Origin: Bifidobacterium merycicum DSM 6492
GTDB taxonomy: Bacteria; Actinomycetota; Actinomycetes; Actinomycetales; Bifidobacteriaceae
NCBI RefSeq assembly: GCF_900129045.1
Contig: NZ_FQTX01000003.1
Span: forward strand, 62,001-126,000
DNA: 64,000 nucleotides
Direction: 5' to 3'
Position 1 is the stretch's first letter. The number at the start of each line of letters is the position of its first letter. Under the pieces are notes generated by a model, which worked only from the letters and a program-made list of their open reading frames with translations, did not search any database and had not been told where the DNA came from. This document shows positions 8,832 to 16,977 of this stretch, piece by piece. Both the position numbers and the translations under genes were made by a program.

Positions 8832-9806
8832 CTAGAAAATACTCGTATCGGAAACGCGCTTGGCGATCGCGTTCGCGGTGATCAGGAAGACGAAGTTGAT
8901 CAGGGTGTTGAACAGGCCGATAGCGGTCGAATACGAATACTGGCCGTTAAGAATACCGATCTTGTAGGTGTAGGTCGCGATGACCTCGGTGGCCGGCATG
9001 TTCAGCGAGTTCTGCATCAGGTAGATCTTGTCGAAGCCCACGTTCAGCACGGAACCCATGTTCATGATGAGCAGGATCGCGCAGGTCGGCATGATGGCCG
9101 GCAGGTCGACGTAGCGGATCAGCTGCAGACGACCGGCGCCATCGATCTTCGCGGCCTCGTACAGCGAGGTGTCCACGCCGGCGAGCGCGGCCAAGTAGAT
9201 GATGGAGTTCCAGCCGACGTGCTGCCAGACTTCGGAGATCCAGTAGACGGCGGTGATGGCGCTGGTGGAGCCCATCAGCGATTCGTCGCCGAAGAAGCGG
9301 CCCAGGATGCCGGAGCCCGGGGACAGGAAGATGTTCACCATCGAGACGATGACCACCACGGAGATGAAGTGCGGCATGTAGGTGACGGTCTGCACGAAGC
9401 CCTTGATCTTCTTCGAGCCGATCTGGTTGATAAGCAGGGCCAGAATGATCGGGAAGATGAAGCCCATGACCAGCGTCCACAGGGAGATGCGGACGGTGTT
9501 GGTCATGATCTCGCCGAAGAGCGGGTTATGGAAGAATTCGTTGAAATATTTGAGCCCTACGAACTTGCCGCCGGTCAGGCCCTTGGTCGGATCGAACTCG
9601 CGGAAGGCAAGCTGGATGCCCCACATCGGCACGTAGGCGAACAGGCCTACGAAGAACAGGGCGGGAGCGGTGAGGACCCACAACTGCCAGTAGCGGCGGA
9701 AGTGGTCGGCGATGCGGTCGAACAGACCGGGCTTATTGCGTACCGCCGCTGCGTTGACGCTTCCGGTCTGTAGCGCGGCGCCTTTCGATGATTGCATTGC
9801 AGGCAT
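8832..9806 (-). CDS. Carbohydrate ABC transporter permease (CUT1, LplB type)
   Basis: 324 aa from the ATG at 9806, chosen because GGAG stands 7 bases upstream; the in-frame ATG at 9890 lacks such a site. It has six transmembrane helices, starting with WQLWVLTAPALFFVGLFAYV, and the EAA loop SLYEAAKIDGAGRLQLIRYV. It forms the heterodimeric pore with the neighbouring LplC-type permease. The genes are separated by 12 bases and are presumably co-translated. Confidence 0.94.
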   Translation of the reverse strand: MPAMQSSKGAALQTGSVNAAAVRNKPGLFDRIADHFRRYWQLWVLTAPALFFVGLFAYVPMWGIQLAFREFDPTKGLTGGKFVGLKYFNEFFHNPLFGEIMTNTVRISLWTLVMGFIFPIILALLINQIGSKKIKGFVQTVTYMPHFISVVVIVSMVNIFLSPGSGILGRFFGDESLMGSTSAITAVYWISEVWQHVGWNSIIYLAALAGVDTSLYEAAKIDGAGRLQLIRYVDLPAIMPTCAILLIMNMGSVLNVGFDKIYLMQNSLNMPATEVIATYTYKIGILNGQYSYSTAIGLFNTLINFVFLITANAIAKRVSDTSIF

Positions 9807-9911
9807 ATCGAAACTCCAATGATTGTTTGGCAAATAAAGGCAGGGTTTGCCGATTGATTCCAAAAAGGGATTAAAAAAATCGTTCCGCAAACCCTGCCTG
9901 ATTAACTATGG

Positions 9912-11519
9912 CTACTTGGTGTACTTGTCGTACCACTTCTGCCAAATCTTGATGTTGGCGTCCAGGCCGAGCGTCGGCTCGCTGACCTTCTTCACGTAGG
10001 AATCCCATTCCTTGTCGATGCCGCCCTTCTGGACCCACTTGGAGATCTGGTTGTTCGCGTAGTTGGAGATGGCGGTGTTGTTGTTCTGCAGGGTGTTGGA
10101 ATCCTCGGTGTCGGGGCGCACGTAGACCGGCACGACGTCCTTGATGCCGTCGACGCGGTTGTGTGCTTCACGTACGCCCAGATCGGATGCGGTGACCTGA
10201 TCGGCGTTGGTGTCGTTGACCATCTTCACGTCGTCGCGGATCCAGCCGCCGAAGCGGTCCTGCAATGCGATGGCACGGGTGTCAGGATATTCGGCGTAGG
10301 CTTTAGCCTTGTCGATGGTGTACTGGTGGTCGCCGTCATCGGAGACGATATTCGGAATAGAGCCGAAGAATCCAGCCACGGAAAGCTTCTCGCCGTACAT
10401 GGCGTCGATCACCTTGTAGATGGCGTCCTGGTTGGCTGCGTTCGGATTGACGGTCAGGCCGGAACCGGAGTAGGCCCAGCGGCAGGCATCTTGGGAGTAA
10501 TCCCACTTGACCTGGGAGTCAGGGGTGGAGGCGTCCTTCTTCAGCGGCGGCAGGGTGACGTACTGATCGCCAAGCGCGTTGCCGTACTCGGCGTAATTGG
10601 ACCAGCCGAAGGAGACACCAGTCAACGCGGTCTTGCCGTCGCTGACGGTCTGCGAACTGTACTGGGATGCATCACGGGTGAGCACGTCTTTCGGGATGAG
10701 GCCTTTGGCCATCAGCTCATGCAGGTAGGAGACGACGTCCTTGAGCGCTTCGGAGGTGTAGTAGCTCTTGACCTTGCCGTTGTCCACATAGTAGCCCTGC
10801 TCGGAGGCGCTACCGCCCATGAAGGAGGTGACCACACCTTCGGAGTTCATCAGGCTCAGCGGGCTCCACAGACCGAAGCCGAGACCGCGGATGTTCATCG
10901 GGACTTCATCGTCCTTGCCGTTGCCGTTCGGATCATTGGTCTTGAAGACTTCGAGCACGTTCTCGAGCTCGTCCCAGGTGGTCGGCGTCTGGAGGCCCAG
11001 TTTGTCCAGCCAGGTCTTGTTGATGAACATGTGGGTGCCGGAAACCTCATAGCCTTTGCCACGATCGGAGGGCAGCATGGCGATTTTGGTTCCGTCAGTC
11101 ACATACTTCTCGGCACCCGGCTGGGCCTTGAGGAACTTCTTGACGTTCGGCATCTTATCCAGATGCGGCTTCAGATCCTCGAAGTAGGTGCTGTACTTGG
11201 CCGCGTCGACCATGCTGAACAGGCTCAGGCCGATGTCGGGGAATTCGCCGGCGGCCATCTTGGCGCTCTTCTGCTGGTCCCAAGCATTGTCGGCGACTTC
11301 CTGCCACTTGATGGTGCAGTCGCAGGCGGCTTCCAGATCCTTGGAGTACTGGGTGTCCTGCATGGGGTGGTCGGTTACGTTACGACGGACAAGAATATTG
11401 ACAATCGGCTTGCCGTTCTCGTCGGTGGTAGCCTGCTTGTTGCCGCATGCGGTCAAAGCGCCGGCCAGAGTTGCGACGGCTGCGACAGCTGCGATCAGGC
11501 GTACACTCCTTCGTGCCAT
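9912..11519 (-). CDS. Extracellular oligosaccharide-binding lipoprotein (ABC transporter, LplA-like)
   Basis: 535 aa, with a strong AAGGAAGAAGGAACATC before the ATG at 11519. A lipoprotein signal peptide (MARRSVRLIAAVAAVATL) ends in the lipobox GALTACG, so Cys25 or so becomes the lipid anchor. The size and the WAYSGSGLTVNPNAAN and INKTWLDKLGLQTPTTW stretches fit the large LplA/YtcQ-type family (cluster distinct from MalE). It captures the sugar for the two permeases and is the first gene of the operon, 105 bases before the LplB-type gene, which may allow higher expression of the binding protein. Confidence 0.93.
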   Translation of the reverse strand: MARRSVRLIAAVAAVATLAGALTACGNKQATTDENGKPIVNILVRRNVTDHPMQDTQYSKDLEAACDCTIKWQEVADNAWDQQKSAKMAAGEFPDIGLSLFSMVDAAKYSTYFEDLKPHLDKMPNVKKFLKAQPGAEKYVTDGTKIAMLPSDRGKGYEVSGTHMFINKTWLDKLGLQTPTTWDELENVLEVFKTNDPNGNGKDDEVPMNIRGLGFGLWSPLSLMNSEGVVTSFMGGSASEQGYYVDNGKVKSYYTSEALKDVVSYLHELMAKGLIPKDVLTRDASQYSSQTVSDGKTALTGVSFGWSNYAEYGNALGDQYVTLPPLKKDASTPDSQVKWDYSQDACRWAYSGSGLTVNPNAANQDAIYKVIDAMYGEKLSVAGFFGSIPNIVSDDGDHQYTIDKAKAYAEYPDTRAIALQDRFGGWIRDDVKMVNDTNADQVTASDLGVREAHNRVDGIKDVVPVYVRPDTEDSNTLQNNNTAISNYANNQISKWVQKGGIDKEWDSYVKKVSEPTLGLDANIKIWQKWYDKYTK

Positions 11520-11611
11520 GATGTTCCTTCTTCCTTAATATTCCTCCCGCATCGGGTACGCCCCGACGCGAACCTCAAGATCACGTGCGTTGTGCTCTTG
11601 TTGTGGTTAAC

Positions 11612-11653
11612 ACCGTAAATCGTTAATCGTTTAATGTCAAACGTTAAACGATT
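11612..11653 (-). promoter_or_regulatory. Promoter with overlapping LacI-type operator for the fructan operon
   Basis: On the minus strand TTGACA (11640-11635) and TACGGT (11617-11612) are separated by 17 bases. The perfect inverted repeat AATCGTTTAA (11625-11634) / TTAAACGATT (11644-11653) brackets the -35 with a 9-base spacer, so a bound regulator would block RNA polymerase. The CG-centred halves are typical of LacI-family sites. A third similar half, GTTAATCGTTTGATG, lies at 11771-11785 and could support looping. Confidence 0.7.
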
Positions 11654-12137
11654 ATTCCAACTGTTAGCGCTCTCATAACGTCATTTCCGCCACATCATGC
11701 AAACGTAGGCATCGGCACCACCCCCGCCATTCCCGCCCTCAATTGCCGCAAAACCCAATCACGACACGCCGTTAATCGTTTGATGCTCATCACCGGCACA
11801 TTCATATATCGTCATCCATGCATAACTATCGGCACACCATACGATTCCGTCATTCCAACCGATTGCTCCGCAGTTGCCCGATTCGGCGGAACCGGCCGAC
11901 CCTCCCCTGTTCATGCCCGCACGAATGGCCGATTCCCTCGAAAAAAGGGCACCGCTGCACAGGCTCCGCCTCCGGCCTGTCGCACTCTGCGACGATCGGC
12001 ATAGGTTCGGATACGCCCACAACGTATAACGGTGCCCAGCAGCATATAAAAAACGCCGGGCGCATATCCACATGCACCCGACGCCATAATCACGGTCACA
12101 GCCACGGCGGCCGCGACTGCAGACCTACGGGAAGCCC
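11654..12137. other. Intergenic region upstream of the fructan operon and downstream of the exporter
   Basis: About 480 bases without a supported gene. It holds the distal operator-like GTTAATCGTTTGATG at 11771-11785. Short ORFs here have no recognisable domain and no ribosome site. No strong terminator with a T-run was seen directly after the exporter gene. Confidence 0.4.
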
Positions 12138-13553
12138 CTACCGCCGCTCGCGGCCCTCCTTCAGGAAGAAAGAGAACATGAATACGATCACGACCAGAAC
12201 CAGGCCGAACACATAGCCGTACCGGGAACCGGCAACGAAGCTCTGCGCCTCGCTCGCCCCGGACCCCATGCCCAGCAGGCAGGTGGCCGCGGCGGTGCCG
12301 ATGGCGCCGCACACCTGCTGCATGGTGTTGAGAATCGTGGAGCCGTCGGCGGCGAGCTCGCGCGGCAGACCCTTCAATGCCGCGGACTGCGCGGACTGCT
12401 GCATCAGCGGAATGCCGATCATGAACACCACGTGCGCCAGCACGAAGAATGCAGGAGCGGTGGTGACACCGATAACCAGGAACAGCACGGAGCCGATGAT
12501 GGCCACCACGGCGCCGGCACGCACCAGCGGGCGTGCGCCGACCTTGTCGTACATGCGGCCGGTGGCGAACGAGCAGATGGCGTTGATTATGCCGCCTGCG
12601 AGCATCAGCATGCCTGCCATGGAGGTGCTGAGTCCGAGTCCGCGCTGCAGTTCCTGCGGTGCGAGGTACATGATCGCCAGCGTGCAGGCGAAGGAGCAGG
12701 TCACCATGAGTGCCGGAATGCGGAAGGTCGCGATGCCGAGTGCGCGCAGTTCGAGTACCGGATTGTCGATATGCAGCTGACGGTAGGCGTAGCATGCGAT
12801 GACGAGCACGCCGACCACCAGCAGTGTGATGACGAGCGGCGAGAATCCCATGTCGGCCACGAGGCTTATGCCGGCCACGAGGCAGCCGAATCCGATGATG
12901 GAGGCGATGACGGACGGCATGTCGACTTTCGGTCGTGTCGTTTCGATCGGGGTGATGAAGAACGCCGCGGTGCAGATGATGGCCGCAATGGCGACGATGG
13001 CGAACAGTGCGAAGATTGCCCGCCAGGAGAATGCGCCGATCAGCAGGCCGGACAGGGTCGGGCCGATCACCGGTGCGAACATGATGACGAGGCCGGCGAC
13101 GCCGTTGGCCGCGCCGATTTTCATCGGCGGGAATACACGCATGATGGCGGCGTACATGGTCGGCAGCACAATACCGGTGCCGACGCCTTGGATGATGCGT
13201 CCGGCCAGTACCAGCGGGAAGATCGGCGCCACGGCGGACAGTACCGAACCTGCGAGGAAGCAGGCGAGCGCCACCAGTACCAGGGTTTTCGCTTTGACCC
13301 ACTTGAGCAGGAAGCCCACGCAGGGCAGTACCACGCCGATGGCCAGCATGTAGCCGACCACCATCCATTGCGCCGTGCCGGTGGTGATGCCGAACGCTTC
13401 GCACAGGTCGGGCAGCGCGATGTTCATGGATGTTTCGGACAGCATGCCCAGGAACGCGCCGATGTACAGGCCAAGCATCACCTTATGCGGATGCTTGAAT
13501 TGGGGTTGATCATGATTCGATGGAGCGTGTTGCGTTGCTGCGCTTTGTGACAC
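12138..13553 (-). CDS. MFS multidrug-type exporter (DHA2 / EmrB-QacA family)
   Basis: 471 aa with a GTG start at 13553, supported by GAAGGGAAACT just upstream. It has about 14 hydrophobic segments, and the motif GRIIQGVGTGIVLPTMYAAI (motif C region) is typical of DHA2 drug:H+ antiporters. Helix 1 opens with VMLGLYIGAFLGMLSETSMN, where the acidic Glu matches the usual membrane-embedded charge. The substrate is unknown. It stands alone on the minus strand, and an 18-base perfect palindrome about 100 bases upstream may be its operator. Confidence 0.9.
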   Translation of the reverse strand: MSQSAATQHAPSNHDQPQFKHPHKVMLGLYIGAFLGMLSETSMNIALPDLCEAFGITTGTAQWMVVGYMLAIGVVLPCVGFLLKWVKAKTLVLVALACFLAGSVLSAVAPIFPLVLAGRIIQGVGTGIVLPTMYAAIMRVFPPMKIGAANGVAGLVIMFAPVIGPTLSGLLIGAFSWRAIFALFAIVAIAAIICTAAFFITPIETTRPKVDMPSVIASIIGFGCLVAGISLVADMGFSPLVITLLVVGVLVIACYAYRQLHIDNPVLELRALGIATFRIPALMVTCSFACTLAIMYLAPQELQRGLGLSTSMAGMLMLAGGIINAICSFATGRMYDKVGARPLVRAGAVVAIIGSVLFLVIGVTTAPAFFVLAHVVFMIGIPLMQQSAQSAALKGLPRELAADGSTILNTMQQVCGAIGTAAATCLLGMGSGASEAQSFVAGSRYGYVFGLVLVVIVFMFSFFLKEGRERR

Positions 13554-13652
13554 AGTTTCCCTTCGTCTTTCTTTTCGTCTTGTTCGTTCGTCTTATCTCA
13601 ATGGTTCTTTCGCCCGAGCCGTCCAGTCACCGCATTGCGCATCTGCATGTGG

Positions 13653-13670
13653 TTGCATGCCGGCATGCAA
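13653..13670. promoter_or_regulatory. 18-base perfect palindrome, candidate operator of the exporter gene
   Basis: TTGCATGCCGGCATGCAA is identical to its reverse complement and lies about 100 bases upstream of the exporter GTG. Such compact, loop-free palindromes are typical of dimeric repressor sites (TetR or MarR type) in front of drug-efflux genes. No cognate regulator gene is adjacent, so the assignment is an inference. Confidence 0.45.
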
Positions 13671-13672
13671 AA

Positions 13673-13700
13673 GCCCGGATCGCCATATGCGGATCCGGGC
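13673..13700. terminator. Hairpin with GC-rich stem (terminator-like), reads best on the minus strand
   Basis: GCCCGGATC (13673-13681) pairs with GATCCGGGC (13692-13700) around a 10-base loop. On the minus strand the stem is followed by TTTTGC. It sits between divergent genes, where no transcript obviously ends. Confidence 0.55.
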
Positions 13701-13725
13701 CTCACTGCCTGTTCTCGGGGCAAAG

Positions 13726-13776
13726 AAAAACCGCACGGCACACACCTCGTATATCGGCTATGCCATGCGGTTTTTT
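13726..13776. terminator. Bidirectional intrinsic terminator hairpin
   Basis: AAAAACCGCACGGCA (13726-13740) pairs with TGCCATGCGGTTTTT (13761-13775) with one mismatch, and runs of T occur on either strand. It lies within a divergent intergenic region, so it either ends an unseen small RNA or is left over from a lost gene. Confidence 0.6.
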
Positions 13777-13862
13777 GAACGGGTGTCACCGTAGCACGCA
13801 TGGGATCGCTTCGTAAGTCGTGTGGGCGTGTCGCGCCGCGCCGCCCGGAAGTGCCGCGCGGG

Positions 13863-14846
13863 ATGGCGAAACTCATTTACAGTGGAGTCATGGGTAGCAG
13901 GATCACGCGGGTATTGACGCTGATCGACCACGCATTCGTGTTTTGGAACAATTCGTTTCCGGGGCGGGTCATCAGCCGTTACGCCAGACGCAATGGCGGC
14001 ACGTTGGCCAATGGCATGGCCTACAATCTGCTGTTCGCGTTTTTCTCCGGCATTTGGACGGTGTTCGCCGTCGTCGCTTTGTTCTTCACCAAGAACACTT
14101 CGCTGCTTGACTGGTTCGTTTCCTCGCTTGAACATTCGATTCCGGGGTTGAGCATCACCGATTCCATGGTGAGTGGCGTGTCGTTCACGATGACGTGGAC
14201 CGGTGTGCTGACGCTTTGCATTTTCGTGTGGAAGGTGTTGTGCTGTCTTGATGCGTGGCGTAATGCCGCGTGGACGATGATGGATAGGCCGAAGCCGTTT
14301 TTCGACCCGTTTCAGATTCGGTTGTGGGATGCGGTCGCTTTTATCCTAGTGGCGTTGCTGTTTATTGTTTCCAGTATCGCCGGCGTGATTTCGGGTGGTA
14401 TTGTGCGGCGGATCGTCGAGACGCTGCGCCGGTTCAATATGCTGTTGGGGGCCAATACCGCGATTACGAATTCGGCGTTGCTGGATCTTTCCGCGTTCAT
14501 CATCGGGCTGGTGCTGAATATTCTGCTGATCGCGCTGATGTTTTGTTTTGTGGCTCGTATCGACTGCGATCGGCGTCTGATTGTTTTCGTGTGTTTGGTG
14601 GGCGGTCTGTCGATTTCCGTGCTTCAGCTGTTGGGAAGCCGTCTGTTGGGCGGTGCGACGTCGAATCCTCTGTTGGCTCCGTTCAGTGTGTTCATCGGCA
14701 TGCTGATCTGGTTCAGTTTCATCGCGCAGATTCTCATGTATTGCGCCACGTTCATCGGTCAGGCGCAGGCCATGCTCGACGAGTGGGGCGAGGGTGAAAG
14801 GGCGTTGAAGTCCATCGAATCGAAGATGACGGGCGCGAGGCGGTAA
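13863..14846 (+). CDS. YihY/BrkB family membrane protein
   Basis: About 327 aa from the ATG at 13863; ATGs at 13800 and 13890 are also possible and no ribosome site decides between them. It has six hydrophobic segments. The conserved stretch RNGGTLANGMAYNLLFAFFS near the start and SFIAQILMYCATFIGQAQAM near the end are typical of the YihY/virulence-factor-BrkB family. Members were once annotated as ribonuclease BN, but they are membrane proteins of unknown transport role. It is divergent from the exporter and convergent with the DeoR gene. Confidence 0.88.
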   Translation: MAKLIYSGVMGSRITRVLTLIDHAFVFWNNSFPGRVISRYARRNGGTLANGMAYNLLFAFFSGIWTVFAVVALFFTKNTSLLDWFVSSLEHSIPGLSITDSMVSGVSFTMTWTGVLTLCIFVWKVLCCLDAWRNAAWTMMDRPKPFFDPFQIRLWDAVAFILVALLFIVSSIAGVISGGIVRRIVETLRRFNMLLGANTAITNSALLDLSAFIIGLVLNILLIALMFCFVARIDCDRRLIVFVCLVGGLSISVLQLLGSRLLGGATSNPLLAPFSVFIGMLIWFSFIAQILMYCATFIGQAQAMLDEWGEGERALKSIESKMTGARR

Positions 14847-14871
14847 AACGATAAGGCGACGCGGCCCGAGC

Positions 14872-15690
14872 CTAGTCCTTGCCGTCCGTGGCTTCTTCGG
14901 CCGCCGGTTCGATTTGCTTGGCCAATACGAGTTCGTTCACCAATTCGCGGGTTTTCGCCGCGGTTTCAGGGTCGAGTCCGTCATCGGTGATCACCGTGTC
15001 CACCTGTTCGAATCTGGCGAACAGCGAGAGCGACGTGCAGCTCCATTTGGTGTGGTCGGTGAGGATGATGGTGCGGTCGGCGATGTCCATCATCGCCATG
15101 TCGGTGGCGGCTTCGAGCGAGTTCGGCATCAGGAAGCCTCTGGGGATTGAGACGGAGTGCGTTCCTAGGAATACAGTGTTGACGCGCAGTGATGCGATCA
15201 CTTTGTCGGCGATGGGGCCGACGAGCGAGTTGGATCGGGTGATCACGCCGCCGGTGACGATGACTTCGACGTCTTTCGATTCCAATGCCTGTACCAGTTC
15301 CGCTACGGGAATCGAGTTGGTGAGGATGGTGATGCCGCTCGCCTGCTGGCTTTCGAGCAGGTGTTGGGCGAATACGTAGGCGGTGGTGCCGCCGCCGATG
15401 GCGATTACGTCGCCGGGTGACACGTAGCTTACGGCTTTTTGTGCGATGGCGTCTTTCAGCCCGATGTCCATCTGCGATTTGACGGAGAACAAAGGTTCGC
15501 TCAGCAGCGTGCTGGTGGTGACTGCGCCGCCGTGCACCCGCTTGAGCAGGCCTTTGTCGGCGAGTTCCGCGATGTCGCGTCGAATGGTCATCGCGGAAAC
15601 GCCAAGTTCCTTGCTCAGTGCCGTGATGCGGACGGCACCGCGGGTGCGCAGACGGCTGAGAATCAGGTGTTGACGCTGTGACGAAATCAT
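14872..15690 (-). CDS. DeoR family transcriptional regulator
   Basis: 272 aa from the ATG at 15690; a GTG two codons earlier is also possible. The N-terminal DeoR helix-turn-helix is seen as VRITALSKELGVSAMTIRRD, followed by LADKGLLKRVHGGAV. The C-terminal sugar-phosphate-sensing (DeoRC) domain contains IGGGTTAYVFAQHL and ILTDHTKW. The target is not evident, because neighbours on both sides are membrane or pyrimidine genes in separate units. Confidence 0.92.
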   Translation of the reverse strand: MISSQRQHLILSRLRTRGAVRITALSKELGVSAMTIRRDIAELADKGLLKRVHGGAVTTSTLLSEPLFSVKSQMDIGLKDAIAQKAVSYVSPGDVIAIGGGTTAYVFAQHLLESQQASGITILTNSIPVAELVQALESKDVEVIVTGGVITRSNSLVGPIADKVIASLRVNTVFLGTHSVSIPRGFLMPNSLEAATDMAMMDIADRTIILTDHTKWSCTSLSLFARFEQVDTVITDDGLDPETAAKTRELVNELVLAKQIEPAAEEATDGKD

Positions 15691-15780
15691 GTGCACATTA
15701 TCGCACGCAATACACCATTAATCAAAACAGCTTGTGCGTTTTCATGTCGGATTATGTGCTGTTTCGCCAAAGCGTATCGC

Positions 15781-16929
15781 TTACAGGTCGGCACCCACCG
15801 CATCAGCCACATGTTCGAAGCCGTCGCGCTTGAGCAGCTGCGCCAGACCACGCTTAAGCACGGTGATCTGCTGCGGGCCGCGGTACATCAGGGAAGAGAT
15901 GAACATCACCAGATCGGCACCCGCGCGAATCTTCGCATACGCCTGCTCCGGGGTGAACACGCCGCCGATGCCGGCGATGGCGAAACGGTCGCCGTACGTG
16001 CGGCGCACCTGCGCCACCAGCGCCTCGGACGCCTTCGTGCACGGGCCGCCGGAAAGGCCGCCCTCCCAATCGCGCGGAATCTCCATACCGGTGCGATCCT
16101 TCTGCAGATTGGCCAGCGACACGCCCTGCACGTTATGCTCGGCGAGAACATCAAGCAGTTCGTGCAATTCGCCCCACGACTTGTTCAACGGCAGCTTCAC
16201 CAGCGTGGGCTGCGGGCGGTCGATCCCATCCAACGCCGTGAAAAGCCTGTCGAGGTTCTCCGGCTTCTCGGTGAACGGTTCGCCGGCGGTGGTGTTCGGG
16301 CAGGAGACGTTCACTTCAACCATCGCGGTGCGGCCCGCCGCACGGCGCATCGAAATGCAGTAATCCTCGATGCCCTCGTCCAGATCGCCGACCTTGTCGT
16401 CGTTGGTGCGGGCGATCGACACGGAGACCTGCATGTCACGCGCGTTCGTCCACGCCTGCTCGGCGCGGTCGATCACCTTGTCCGAACCCATATTGGCCAA
16501 GCCGACGTGCACCATCATCGAATCGTATTCCGGAAGCCTGTGGAACCACGGCTTCGGATTGCCCTGGCACGGGCGGGACGTGGTGGAACCCACCGTCTCG
16601 AAACCGAAACCCACATTGTCCATCAGCACCGGCATCTCGCAGTTCTTGTCCAAACCGGCGGACAGGCCGAACGGGTTGGCGAACTTCACGCCCATGACTT
16701 CGGTCTCCAGCACCGGGTCGGTGTAGTTGAGCATCTCGCGGCACGCCCACATCAGCGGTGGCATGCGCTTGGCGACCTTGCAGAACGTGATCATATTGTC
16801 ATGTGCCTGGTCCGGTGGCACGTTGAACACGAAATTCGGTTTGATGATGTTCTTGTAGCCGAAGGTGAACAGGTCCGTGGTGGCCTTGTTCACGGCATCA
16901 TGCCAGAAGCTTTCGGAAACGTAGCTCAT
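15781..16929 (-). CDS. pyrD: Dihydroorotate dehydrogenase (class 2-like)
   Basis: 382 aa from the ATG at 16929 (GAAAGGACGACT upstream). This FMN enzyme oxidises dihydroorotate to orotate in pyrimidine synthesis. The N-terminal helical region (LFTFGYKNIIKPNFVFNVPP) and GLSAGLDKNCEMPVLMDNVG plus GNPKPWFHRLPEYDSMMV follow the membrane-associated class 2 pattern. The active-site loop, however, reads NVSCPNT, with the Cys that serves as base in soluble class 1 enzymes where class 2 has Ser. It is 48 bases downstream of the old yellow enzyme gene, likely co-transcribed. Confidence 0.88.
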   Translation of the reverse strand: MSYVSESFWHDAVNKATTDLFTFGYKNIIKPNFVFNVPPDQAHDNMITFCKVAKRMPPLMWACREMLNYTDPVLETEVMGVKFANPFGLSAGLDKNCEMPVLMDNVGFGFETVGSTTSRPCQGNPKPWFHRLPEYDSMMVHVGLANMGSDKVIDRAEQAWTNARDMQVSVSIARTNDDKVGDLDEGIEDYCISMRRAAGRTAMVEVNVSCPNTTAGEPFTEKPENLDRLFTALDGIDRPQPTLVKLPLNKSWGELHELLDVLAEHNVQGVSLANLQKDRTGMEIPRDWEGGLSGGPCTKASEALVAQVRRTYGDRFAIAGIGGVFTPEQAYAKIRAGADLVMFISSLMYRGPQQITVLKRGLAQLLKRDGFEHVADAVGADL

Positions 16930-16977
16930 AGTCGTCCTTTCGCAATGCAATGGCACACGTCAGTGCACGTCGTTCGG

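Noticed and set aside
11759..12073. A 104-residue minus-strand ORF upstream of the fructan operon
   Set aside because: No ribosome site, no domain, and composition unlike coding sequence in this genome.
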